Positions 40,555 to 49,385 of a DNA stretch of 64,000 bases are shown piece after piece. The stretch comes from Dendrophyllia cribrosa (taxonomy: Eukaryota; Cnidaria; Anthozoa; Scleractinia; Dendrophylliidae). The number at the start of each line of letters is the position of its first letter. The stretch's first letter is position 1. The position numbers and the translations under genes were made by a program. Below the pieces are notes generated by a model. That model made no database searches, was not told the origin of the DNA, and was given only the letters and a program-made list of their open reading frames with translations. Location: positions 20,068,284 to 20,132,283 of the forward strand of contig JAJLRJ010000010.1 of the NCBI GenBank assembly GCA_024195265.1, read 5' to 3'.

Positions 40555-43242
40555 GTACGTCCAACGGTTAAATCTCTTTAAAAAAATGACTCTGTTTACC
40601 CTTGATTTAAGCATTAAGTGGGCAGCATTCAAAAGTAGATACTTGGATGCTGATTCAGAAAGTCCACTTACAATACTAATACTTAAAAGGTCCAATCAAT
40701 AATATAAAAATCCATGAGAAATGCATCAATATATTGAATTCATTTTATTCTCACTTTAGGATTTCATTCCTGTCTGTAGTACACAGTCTGGTGGAGTTCT
40801 TGTCCACAACCCAGTCCCCAGTGTTGACATCAACATGTCTGGTCACTTTATCACAGGTGATGACTACTTGGGGGTCATAATCCAAGTCATCATTAAGATT
40901 CTCAACAGCGGCATTAATAACCTGAAACAAATCCAAACAATGTGAAGATCACAAATATTACCATTGTGTTCTATTTAAGGAACCACTGTCATTTTGTACA
41001 AAATTTGAATGCTTTTAGTTTGTTACACATTGCCTACTTATGGAAACTTTTTTCATTTTGTGTACTTCATTGTCTACCCTCTGAAAATTAAGCAACATAA
41101 TGTAGCATTCTATTTTCTGTTTAATACAAAATAATTGTTATTTTTCATAGGCATGGCCAAACTCTAAACTGTCATGCCATTAAGCTGACAGAATTCATAA
41201 AAGAAACTAAAATATACAAGTGTAAAACTTAATCTTCATAAAGACTAGCAGATAAACAATTTTTAGGTATTTAGACAGGATTACTACACTCAAAATACTG
41301 TGTCAAGCAAACTTTAATTATTAGAGTTTCTAGTATGTATGTTCCTGAGAAAATATTTGAAAAGGAAAACAAATCATTGAAAAGGTAGCTAGGGGCTCAA
41401 ACAATCAATAATTGATAGAAAACAGTTGCAAAATAACACCAGGAGATATACAAAACATAAAACTATTCACTTCTTGAAAAGAGGTACTGAATAAGAACTC
41501 AAGTTTGATTTTATAGCCAGGATTATTTTGTTACTTAAGTGCTTTGCATTACATTTCCAACTACAACTCTAAAGAGTAAAGATTTACAATGCTGACCACA
41601 ATGATTTTGGAATTATTTTAACCCTTGAATTTTAAACTTTAATAAGTACCCAAATTGTATTCAAAGTAGCCTATTAGGTTGCAGTATGCATGCAGACACT
41701 TGGAGAAACCACAGATTTTGATTCACTGAAATGTTCCCAGCTGATCAACAAATTGAAATTGTTTGATATATGTTGGCAAATATACAGGCTCTATTAGAAA
41801 CACAGCAGTTAAAGTCGATTAACAAAGCACAATATCACACAGCAGATTGTATTTGTCCTTAAAATCTGTTTTCAGATGTAAACTCTAAAACTACTGTTGA
41901 ATATACATAATTCTACAGTGTTTAAAATCTTTAGAAGTCTCAAGCTTGAAAAATATAAATCAAGCTACTGAGTGTCTAGGCTCTAGCCTTGTCTCAGCAT
42001 GGCATTAATTTTTTTTTTGGAATCTCTACATGCAAGCTCACAACTTACGCAGTGCAAGAAATACCATAACTTTGGTAGGGCATAAATCATAGAGGCCGGG
42101 GAAAGAAGTATTTATACATGACAAACATTTACATATACTAAGAGGATTTCTTATCTATGAACTGAAATAGGCAAGTATATACATGTATTCTTGCTTTTGC
42201 ATGTCTCTGTGTCTGTGTAAATGTGAAATGATCTCAATTTGATACAATTATATTTTCAAAAGCTTTAGGTCTTGAAAATAGCGAGGGATTATCTCATAAG
42301 ACAACTTATAAGTACTATAATTTACATAAGCACATTTTAATCACAACTGAAAATTGTTTGTTTGTTATCCAACTGAAACTTTCCGAGTATCAAAATGTTC
42401 ACCCTTGCTCAAGTTTACTTAACAAATGACTATATTCTTTAGTTTAACTTCCACAAACGGTGCATGGACTGATTCTCTAAAGTGCAACACTTCTCAGGAC
42501 TGTGCGATCACCCGATGTAAACTTATGTGTAACTTGATACACGAGAAAGACTCACCATGTCAACAGAAATTCAAAGTCCAAGAAAAAAACACGATTTCAC
42601 AAAAGCTTTTCAAAACGAATACCTTTCTAATGCGTGCGTTTATGCGAGGAATCATATTTTCGGTATGTTCCAGAAAAACAATTTTTCAGTATACCGCGAA
42701 AATGACCTGTAAATCGAAGGAAAGACTACTCGTAACAGGATTTTGCCGGCCATTTTGCCTATTCCTTTATCGCAAGGTAACTTTAAACTTGTTTCTTCAT
42801 TGAATGTACACCATTTGCACATTATGCGAAGTGAGTTTCACGAAACAGGGCATAAATACATAGTGTTAACTAGAATATTTGCAGATATTTGCCTCAAGCA
42901 ACGAATACGGGAAGACTGAATTGAAAGAACGACGTTTGTTTACACTGCTCTAAATTTTACCTTCACACAATCACTTTTCAGGGGCTTATTGTACTAATAA
43001 TAACTTGAAATCTTCTACAAAACCATTTTGAACAGATTTGATCCGTTTACATTGTGAGAAGCGCAGACCAAAGCCGCATTTCTTGTCGATAATTAATCAA
43101 CCTAACCTTCACCGCTCGCCATAACTACGAGCCGTACAACGTACAGTATTGCAAAGGCGATGCAAGTGTAAAAGAAACTCAAAATACTCACCCATGCGAA
43201 GCTGACACACACGAGAAACGATCTCAGAAAACTCCACTTCAT
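31040..43242 (-). CDS. APP: Amyloid precursor protein homologue, complete, nine exons, 560 aa
   Basis: A single-pass membrane protein of the APP/APLP family, cut by secretases. Nine phase-consistent exons sum to 1683 coding bases. The order is: signal peptide (1-17, MKWSFLRSFLVCVSFAW); E1 growth-factor-like half (18-106); copper-binding half with YRCL, VPPKCRFEHMHFSDEC and YGVLIPCGIGLYTGVEFVCC (about 103-175); a linker; helical E2 (about 226-415); a Ser/Lys/Asp-rich stalk; membrane span (about 491-515, FSAVIGLSCGALVIMIIIVV); and a short cytosolic tail with YENPTY at 550-555, the adaptor and endocytosis signal. There is no Kunitz domain. The gene is intact. Confidence 0.95.
31570..32110. repeat. 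Degraded pogo/Tigger-like repeat in APP intron
   Basis: Repeated CTGCTTAATAGAGGT, GGTGACCATTTAATGGAG and GACTGCTTAATGGAG motifs resemble the TTAATAGAGGTC ends of the element at 35933-36531, but boundaries are not clear. Confidence 0.4.
32118..32241 (-). CDS. APP: APP exon 8 (Lys/Asp/Pro-rich stalk)
   Basis: Acceptor TTGAACAG, donor GTAATT. 41 codons of hydrophilic stalk (PTEKPTVEKSSAAKDPTDPP). Confidence 0.88.
34223..34383. repeat. Foldback repeat in APP intron
   Basis: CTTATTAGCC...CGGTCCGTACCGTAAGT and its complement flank a CGCGAAGCGCG centre. The same GGTCCGTA block appears near 33045, so the repeat may be the end of a larger element. Confidence 0.65.
34586..34778 (-). CDS. APP: APP exon 7 (E2, C-terminal part)
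   Basis: Acceptor ATTTCAG, donor GTAAGT. Encodes LHYFEYVQKHHPEKVEQARE and NNLVNESMILLYKLPEIARQ, matching the last E2 helices. Confidence 0.93.
35189..35423 (-). CDS. APP: APP exon 6 (E2, middle part)
   Basis: Acceptor TACGTAG, donor GTAAGT. Encodes ERARLKEEHHQCTQINLNDK and ALKRYVTVCTKDRLH, typical E2 helices. Confidence 0.93.
35724..35879 (-). CDS. APP: APP exon 5 (E2, first helices)
   Basis: Acceptor TGTTTAG, donor GTGAGT. Encodes EETHRQRVQDLVKQWQQAEK. Confidence 0.93.
35933..36531. mobile_element. Pogo/Tigger-like MITE with TA target duplication
   Basis: TATACAGTCGGACCTCTATT...AATAGAGGTCCGACTGTATA. Inside are repeated TTAAG(T/C)GGCCA units. Plus-strand open frames within it carry no transposase motif. 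Confidence 0.8.
37384..37737 (-). CDS. APP: APP exon 4 (copper-binding domain and linker)
   Basis: Acceptor CTTTCAG, donor GTATGT. Contains the six Cys and the GVEFVCC motif of the E1 copper-binding half, then a Ser/Thr/Glu linker. Confidence 0.95.
38020..38444. repeat. MITE with 5-bp target duplication TCAGT
   Basis: CAGGGCTCGAAATT...AATTTCGAGCCCTG, flanked on both sides by TCAGT. It holds (T)GCGACTAAA repeats. Non-coding. Confidence 0.85.
39072..39175 (-). CDS. APP: APP exon 3 (E1)
   Basis: Acceptor TCTTAG, donor GTGAGT. Encodes YCQAVYPSKDIENIVEANNR and TPYRCL. Confidence 0.93.
40755..40921 (-). CDS. APP: APP exon 2 (E1 growth-factor-like start)
   Basis: Acceptor GTTTCAG, donor GTGAGA. 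Encodes VVITCDKVTRHVDVNTGDWV and LCTTDRNEILK. A 23-base C run lies in the intron near 40530-40552. Confidence 0.92.
43192..43242 (-). CDS. APP: APP exon 1 (signal peptide)
   Basis: ATG at 43240-43242, donor GTGAGT. 17 codons with a basic start and hydrophobic core. Confidence 0.88.
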
Positions 43243-43721
43243 TTCTGAGTCGTAATATACTCCAAAACTTTAGTAAAAACTCTTAAACAAAAACTCAAAA
43301 TGGCTGATGTTCGACGAAAGCACACTTGTATTCAAAGCGACAGAGCAAAAATTGATAAAGTCACGTGATATTGAAATAAGGCGATATTTGCATGACAAAC
43401 GTTTGCTTGGCCGTGATTGGTTGCTGGGATGATGTGTTTTGCGTTATTGGCGCTTTTCGACAGATTCTTTGTGCATGCCAAAGAAACCGCCAAGAAAATT
43501 ACCTGTTTATGTATTCATATATTCAGAATTTTGCTTTCCATTTTAGAAATGTCGTGTCCCACGAATTGCACCATCCCGTACATGCAAACTACGCATGTGC
43601 CAGAGGAAGTGATTCCCTTGTGACGCAAGACGCTCCACCCTGGACAAAATGGCGCTGCCAATATATAATAAATATCGATAAAGAAAATATTTTTTATAAC
43701 GAAAGACTTTGTAAAACATTT
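43243..43721. other. APP upstream region
   Basis: No gene seen. It should contain the APP promoter; no TATA box stands out. Confidence 0.4.
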
Positions 43722-44060
43722 AAGAATAAAAATTAGCGATATCAAAACATGACGTTTCGACGACAGCATGAGAGAGATGACTTCTCCTTACGGATTGTCA
43801 ATTTTCCTCATATGGACAGCAACATTCCCGCCAATCCGGCCTATGGTGTTTATATATCTCAATTGGTGAGATATGCTAGAATTTGCACATCGAAGTTGGA
43901 TTTTATACATAGACTTCGCCGACTTTCATCACGTCTCCTTCACCAAGGGTTCAAGTCTACGCTCCTTCGTAAATCGTTTGCTAAATTCAAACGCCACGGT
44001 GTTATCATTGAGAAGTATGGCACTACACTACGGGAGATGAGACTAGCAATCCAAAATTGA
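43722..44060 (+). mobile_element. Reverse-transcriptase C-terminal fragment fused to a Penelope-like end
   Basis: 43749-44060 is open and reads NIPANPAYGVYISQLVRYAR then LLHQGFKSTLLRKSFAKF, the conserved tail found after the catalytic core of a family of animal reverse transcriptases. The first 43 bases (43722-43764) are the exact reverse complement of 56523-56565 and include GACGTTTCGACGAC, the hammerhead-like end sequence. From 44061 to 44952 I see only CG-dinucleotide-rich and A/T-rich non-coding DNA. Confidence 0.6.
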
Positions 44061-44952
44061 GAGATACCGCCGTATCCTTTATTATTTTAGATCCTTCATA
44101 TCATCCTAGCGCCCCTATTTAATTTCTATATTACTTCCATTCAGTTTGATGTAGGTGCGCGCGCGCGCAATTTTCCTTAAGGTGGCCGACTACAGTTTTG
44201 AGGAACAATAAATTTCCTTACGCGCGCGTGTCACGCAAGCAATACCGCGCGAGCAAACAACAACGAAGCTCTGACCTCATGCACGCAGTTGGTAATGCGC
44301 GAGCAGCCGCGCGCGCGCAGATAAGTGAATTGCCGTGGTGTACGCATTAGTGCGCATGCTCGGAGATCGTACGAAACGGTTTTTTGGGCGTAAATTTCTC
44401 GAAATCTAGCCATACGACCTATGCTCAATTTTTGATATTTTTAAATATACATCGACATCGATCTGTAGACAATTTTTTTTCAAAATCTGTAAGACAGATT
44501 TTAAAATATTTTTCGAAATTCCTATTTTTGATATTTTCGTTGATATGCGAAAACCTCTGTTACAGATTTTTCTTTTAACTTGTAAGAACGTTTATTTTTA
44601 ACCAAACTTTATATGGTAAGATTTTGAGGAAGGGTCGTACGGGTGATTTTTGAGTAAAACGTCCTCATAGAATTAGAACCCAGTCTTCTGACAACCACTC
44701 GGTCGCTTGTTTTAAGCCACTTCTAACCAGAAGATGGTGAAATTACAAACACCCACTGTCTTGTACGATGGTTTTTACTTTGTAATCGTTGCTTGTTCCC
44801 ACAAATTGTCACCTGTAATCGATATTATCGGAAGCATCTGGTGAACCCCATAAACTGTAGTAAGCCACCTTAAGTTGAGTGCGCGTTCTTGGCTTATTTA
44901 GTTGACGTGTGTGCTTAGTTCGTTATTTAACGTACTACATTTGTTTTGCATT

Positions 44953-45074
44953 AGTAGTTAGTACAGTGCTAAACCGGGACCACCCCGACATGTCAAAATA
45001 GGCGGTCCTCACTAGCTCGGACCGCTTATTTTAACATGTCGGGGTGATCCCGGTTTAGCACTGTACTAACTACT
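44953..45074. repeat. Left terminal hairpin, 122 bp
   Basis: Nearly perfect palindrome: arms of about 55 bases (from AGTAGTTAGTACAGTGCTAA inwards, including CCCCGACATGT) around the loop CCTCACTAGCT. It is not flanked by its own duplication; only the whole 10-kb element is. Confidence 0.93.
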
Positions 45075-45150
45075 AATTGTTAGCAATCCGGCTAGCACAA
45101 CCCACACTGGCCTGGTATAACCAATTGAAGAAACCCTCTCTGTGTATATC

Positions 45151-45438
45151 ATGATGGAGGTCTTACCTGGAAAACGTCTCCGAGATATTTTTATACTGCT
45201 TAGTGAACAATTCATATGTACATACTGCCGTGCGCCAGCAAGCAAAAGAATGACAGGGCGGGAGTGTTCCTTATGTAATAATTGGTTTACCTCTTATTGC
45301 GATTGCTGGTCATGTCTAACCCTTTCTTGTGGTACATGCAATGTATCAGTTAGTTTCTCAAGTGAAACAAGTTTTCTGTGTGAGGAGAGACTTTTTAAAC
45401 ATGGCAAAATTTCAACCAAATCATTCTCATCTTTTTAA
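45151..45438 (+). CDS. Small Cys-rich (zinc-type) protein, left arm, 95 aa
   Basis: Begins MMEVLPGKRLRD. The open frame has a GTG nine bases earlier, but ATG at 45151 is used; TATAT lies directly before it. Cys pairs CTYC (about 23-26), ECSLC (about 38-42), YCDCWSC (about 50-56) and CGTC (about 61-64) could bind two zinc ions in a RING- or TRAF-like way. The fold is not assigned. An identical ORF lies in the right arm. It may be a regulatory or DNA-binding factor. Confidence 0.55.
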   Translation: MMEVLPGKRLRDIFILLSEQFICTYCRAPASKRMTGRECSLCNNWFTSYCDCWSCLTLSCGTCNVSVSFSSETSFLCEERLFKHGKISTKSFSSF

Positions 45439-45599
45439 GTCAAACAACTTGTCGTTCCCCAACCCAGGGGGTATTGCCAATTGGAGAAATCCCACCCCCT
45501 GTATATACCCACCCACATGACGAACGTGAAAGCTTTCACTAGAGCGAAAGATTTTGTTTTGACTACCAATTTTTCAACCACCTTTTTGGGATGGCATTC

Positions 45600-45830
45600 T
45601 TTTTTTTTGCCTCTTGCCCCAGCAGAAAATGGCATATGCTTTGCCTGGTGCAGCATATGCATTGCCCCTTGCCAGCAATGGCCTTTTTTTGCCCCTTGCC
45701 CCAGCGGTATATGGCATGCAGCATGCACCCGCAAGCCCGGTGGGACATATGCATTGCCCTTACCCCGCAAGCCTGTATATGGCATATGCATTGCCCTTGC
45801 CAGCAGTGGGAAGGGAAATCGCTAGAGCAC
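45600..45830. repeat. Iteron-like GCATATGCATTGCCC repeats, left arm (candidate origin)
   Basis: GGCATATGCTTTGCC (45631-45645), GCATATGCATTGCCC (45653-45667), CATATGCATTGCCC (45746-45759) and GCATATGCATTGCCC (45782-45796), with CCTTGCC spacers and extra GGCATGCAGCATGC. The block sits between the Cys-rich ORF and the replication-initiator-like gene, the usual place for initiator-binding iterons. The open frame through it is low-complexity and not taken as coding. Confidence 0.6.
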
Positions 45831-45908
45831 ATAGCTATGTCGTACAAAAGCAAGAAAAGTTGTCCACATTTTTTTAACAAAAATTTAAAATTTAAAACTA
45901 CTATATAT

Positions 45909-46685
45909 ATGCGGGTCGCGATGGATGCGCAGCGAGCAACTTTGGAAGAGATGGGCCTACGAACCAAGAAGGCAGTCGCCATACACATCTTGCAGGAGAA
46001 CGTCTATGAAAGCAATTTGGTATCCGACATCGCGAGTGTCGATTACCTCTCGGGGCACCAGAGGCAAACGAATCTCCAACCCTTGGATGGGCTTCCAGTC
46101 TTTGTAGACGATTTCTATGTCTATGTCCCACTGCAAGAGAAAGACATTGTTCGGATACGTGGTCGCAAGACTTCTTGTACCACAGGCGAAGAGGGCGCAG
46201 CCAAAAGACTGGTGGCACAGATCTCTATCTTTGTTCGGGAAGTCTGGGGCGACGAAGACGGGTACAAGCACATTTCGGTAGCCCACACAGTCGATGCAAA
46301 CTCCAGTGGCTCTATCGTGGGGACAGTGGAGCAAATCGAAAACGCAACAGGTTACCACGCCAGACGAATCTGGGAGAGGCTGCACCCTGGAGAGGAAGCC
46401 GCTGGCTATGCTGTTTGCAAGGTAGATGTTTCGAATGTGCCAATGGGAAGGCTGCAGGAAGGTCTCCCACACATGCGGCGCCTTCTGGAGGCAATTGGCT
46501 GGGGGCAATACCAAATAGATTACACGCAAGACCTCTCGGGAACCCTGAACAGCCAGGCATTGGTGCAGCATTTATTGGACGAGCACGAATTCTTCCGACA
46601 GGGCGAGGGTGGTGGTGGGCGTGGCTATATTTTAGACAACACAAACTCCGTGGGCAGCCATGTCTTAACCTTCGTCCAAACATGA
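45909..46685 (+). CDS. Replication-initiator-like protein, left arm, N-terminal part to in-frame TGA
   Basis: 258 codons from an ATG directly after TATATATAT (a second Met is at 45921) to TGA 46683-46685. It is hydrophilic, with AVAIHILQEN near the start. A segment QYQIDYTQDLSGTL (about 210-223) and a later GYILDNTNSVGSHVLTF match in order the first conserved blocks of plasmid/phage replication initiation factors (Rep_trans/RstA type). The frame stays open after the TGA, and the next blocks of that pattern lie beyond it. No HUH motif is seen. The family link is inferred from motif order only. Confidence 0.55.
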   Translation: MRVAMDAQRATLEEMGLRTKKAVAIHILQENVYESNLVSDIASVDYLSGHQRQTNLQPLDGLPVFVDDFYVYVPLQEKDIVRIRGRKTSCTTGEEGAAKRLVAQISIFVREVWGDEDGYKHISVAHTVDANSSGSIVGTVEQIENATGYHARRIWERLHPGEEAAGYAVCKVDVSNVPMGRLQEGLPHMRRLLEAIGWGQYQIDYTQDLSGTLNSQALVQHLLDEHEFFRQGEGGGGRGYILDNTNSVGSHVLTFVQT

Positions 46686-48492
46686 AATGGTCGCACGACC
46701 GCCACCAAAGTCTACAACAAGTTTGTGTCGCAGTTGGAGGCCGGGGAGGTGCGAGAGACCTTCGGTGGCCACATAGCCCACACTGTAGACAGTCCAAACC
46801 ACCATCTCCGCCGGACATTGTGCCATCCAGCTGTGCTAGAGAGAGGTTGCACACGCATCGAGACTTCGATGTACGGCTGCAGCTTGGAGGATCTATCCAC
46901 AACTGTAGCGGAAGAGCTGGTGGCGGAGACATTGGAGTTGGTTAGCCCTTGTTCGGCAAATCCTTGTGGGGATGGCAAATGCTGCACCATTCCCGACCAT
47001 GGTCTCTTTGTTGTCCAGCCGCTAGCAAAGCAATGGGAAAACTTCGCGAGCCAGCTAGACCGCTGCATGGTGCTGGGAGACCGTCCACAAGGGAAGATAT
47101 ATCTCGCATGGAGTGGCCACAGCAAAACCGGCAAGCTGCAGGGGATGGTTGTCCAGCCGACACCAGCGATGGTTGCGGGCGATACGACTTGGGAGAGAGC
47201 AATCGAATGGACAATTGCCGACTTTGGGCTCCAAAACTGCCCCATATTTCGCACGGAGATCTTGGGGGAGGAAAACGAAGAGATACTCTTTTCGCCTCTG
47301 CGCTGCCAAACAAAAGTCGGCCCAACCATTCTAGCTGCAAGCAAGAAGCCCTGCGAGCTGCACCCAGGCGCCCCTAATCCACAAGAGATACTCCCGCCAA
47401 CAAGGCATGTAGAGTGGGTCTGGAGAACAAGAAAGCCAGCAAGGATCGGGATGGAGCGACCCTCTTGCGACCTGGTGGAAGTGCCGGAAATAGCCGAAGG
47501 CAGACATCTTTCCACCCTCTCCACAAGAAAACGCCTGCTTCGTTTGCAAGAGCTAGTGGAGGCCCAAAATAGATTGGAATGGGCAGCGCGAATGGAGGGG
47601 GTCGTCGAGAGGGCCAGAGAGAATGTCGAAAGCCGGCGAAGAGAGCTCGAGCGGTTGGAGGAGGCTACCAAGGAAATTCTCGAACTCCGGGAAGAAAAGC
47701 GCCAAACAAGGCGAGCCGTCGAACAGGCGCTTGTTGGGTGGACGTACAAGATTTCCGAAAACGCTGGCAAGACTTTCTATGTCTTGGGCTTTCGGACAAC
47801 ACAAACTGGGAGAAAGAGAGTGGTGCTGGAGGACGAAGAAGGGGAGACAGTATGCGTGTGGCCCACAAGGGGTTTGGGAAGAATTTTGGACAACCAATCG
47901 GAGTGCTTCGAGCAGATCGAAGAGTACCACAACAGAACACTCCATTGGGTTCCAAGAAGAAATACAAGGCTGCAGATCCGTGTGCAGCAGTCCAAGTCGT
48001 TTTGGAACAACGAAGGGACAAAAATATATTGGAACCCACTAGCCGTGTTATCCACACCAAAAGTGGAAGACCTGCAGTCGCTGCAAGAGCTGCTGGAAAA
48101 CGAGGAGCAAAGGGAGCTTGTGGTGCAAAGAGATGCGTTGGCAGTGGAAGCATTGGAGGAAGAAAGGACTAGGCTTTCCACCCTCTGTGCGGCGCCACGA
48201 GCAAAAGACAGCAAAAAGGCATTGGAGATGGCCCCGGGCGACATATCGAGGCGCCCAAAGGACCTACCTTTTCGTCTCCCCGATAGACGAGAAGGGCCAG
48301 CCAACCACACCAGAGGAGACACCCATTTTTGGTGCATTCGTGCACGAAGAGGTCGAAAGAATCGGACCCCTGGCATTCCTAGTTGGAAAGCACCTCTACT
48401 GCAGGCTTGGGCGAGAGAAAACCACCAAATCCAAGAACAAATGCCGCATCGCGCAGTTCTTTGTTCCGCAACAGCCAGATGCACTGCAATAG
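46686..48492 (+). pseudogene. Replication-initiator-like protein, left arm, C-terminal part after TGA
   Basis: Same frame as the N-terminal part and open to about 48.2 kb. It begins with a TTATKVYNKFV segment and CTRIETSMYG (about 60 codons on), which resemble the YDK and RxE blocks of replication initiation factors. A coiled coil follows (about 47570-47730), then a beta-rich region (TFYVLGFR, VCVWPTRGLG). Near 48180-48250 sensible coding switches to the +1 frame (TYLFVSPIDEKGQPTTPEET), which ends at a TAG at 48490-48492 just inside the PDAPQQ repeats. The zero frame continues to 48698 but only as repeat-derived ARCTAT units. Confidence 0.55.
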
Positions 48493-48672
48493 CCAGATGC
48501 ACCGCAACAGCCAGATGCACCGCAACAGCCAGATGCTCCGCAAGAGCCAGATGCTCCGCAACAGCCAGATGCACCGCAATTGCCAGATGCACCGCAACAG
48601 CCAGATGCTCCGCAACAGCCAGATGCACCGCAACAGCCAGATGCACCGCAACAGCCAGATGCTCCGCAAGAG
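48466..48672. repeat. 18-bp tandem repeat encoding PDAPQQ, left arm
   Basis: About 11 copies of CCAGATGC(A/T)CCGCAACAG. In the frame entered after the +1 shift they read PDAPQQ. The first unit has CAATAG instead of CAACAG, which makes the TAG stop. The open frame continues past the arm end to about 48771. Confidence 0.9.
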
Positions 48673-49261
48673 GCTCTGCGCCAGAGGCTGCACCATAGGC
48701 ATGCGCCAGATGCACAGATCTTTGCCCCACTAGAGGCTACAGTGGCCGCCGCCCTACCACCTCTCCTCTAGGGGTCCTGGCAGGGTTGCCAGCGGGCACA
48801 TAGGGACCCACACCCCCAGTGGCCCTAGCAACCAACAGCCTGCGGATGCATAGGGACACGCACACACCCGCCAGCCAGCCCGCGGACACACCCCCAGTGG
48901 CCCCTATTTCTGCAGGAAAGAATGTGTCCACCAGCCATTTTCCCTGCAAAGCACCACATCCCCGCAAACGCCAACAGCTACCAGTGGGCTGGGGCTGTGG
49001 TATCCCCATTCCAAAGCTGTTTCTGGTGGAACCCGGGCAAGCATTGCCGCCTCCTTGCTGGAGTCTTGCAGATTCCACGCCTCCTTTGCGGCTCTACGCA
49101 GGGTGCCCAAGTCGGAGCACTAGTTGTTTTCGTGCTTGGCAAGCTCCTTTCGAAACCCGTGGTATTCGTAGAGTGGCCACCCTCTATGGAAACACGTTTG
49201 CATGTTTGCAGTGCACATCCACAGAGTATATGTACAAATTGGTTACTCCATCTTTAGAATT

Positions 49262-49385
49262 TCACTCTTTGGAGCCCCTCTCGAATGCCACCCTTTGGGG
49301 CCTCCTTTCGAATGCCACCCTTCGGTGCCCCCTCTCAAATGTCGTCCTTTGGCACCTCCTCTCGAGTGCCGACCTTTGGCTTCGG
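49262..49385. repeat. 27-bp tandem repeat, about 4.5 copies
   Basis: CTTTGGNGCCCCTCTCGAATGCCACC-type units. On the minus strand they read as nine-residue Gly/Arg/His/Trp-rich units, overlapping the last codons of the coiled-coil ORF. Confidence 0.8.

Larger units (their letters stand above)
44953..48740. repeat. Left arm of the giant palindrome
   Basis: 3788 bp, reverse complement of 50479-54978 minus the nested MITE. Differences are few (single bases and one or two repeat units). Homology stops sharply after TAGAGGCTAC. Confidence 0.95.

Noticed and set aside
45591..45908. Upstream extension of the initiator-like ORF in the left arm
   Set aside because: It is read from the iteron-like repeats, is low-complexity (Cys/His/Met-rich), and the matching right-arm frame starts at a different place.
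46312..47945. Several long antisense ORFs (204-352 codons) opposite the initiator-like gene in both arms
   Set aside because: They are shadows of a GC-rich coding strand, show no motifs, and do not fit the TATAT-ATG start pattern.
48254..48260. CCCAAAG heptamer in the correct zero frame for a -1 ribosomal frameshift in the initiator-like gene
   Set aside because: The -1 frame meets a stop after eight codons, and the sensible continuation is in the +1 frame, so this is not the mechanism.
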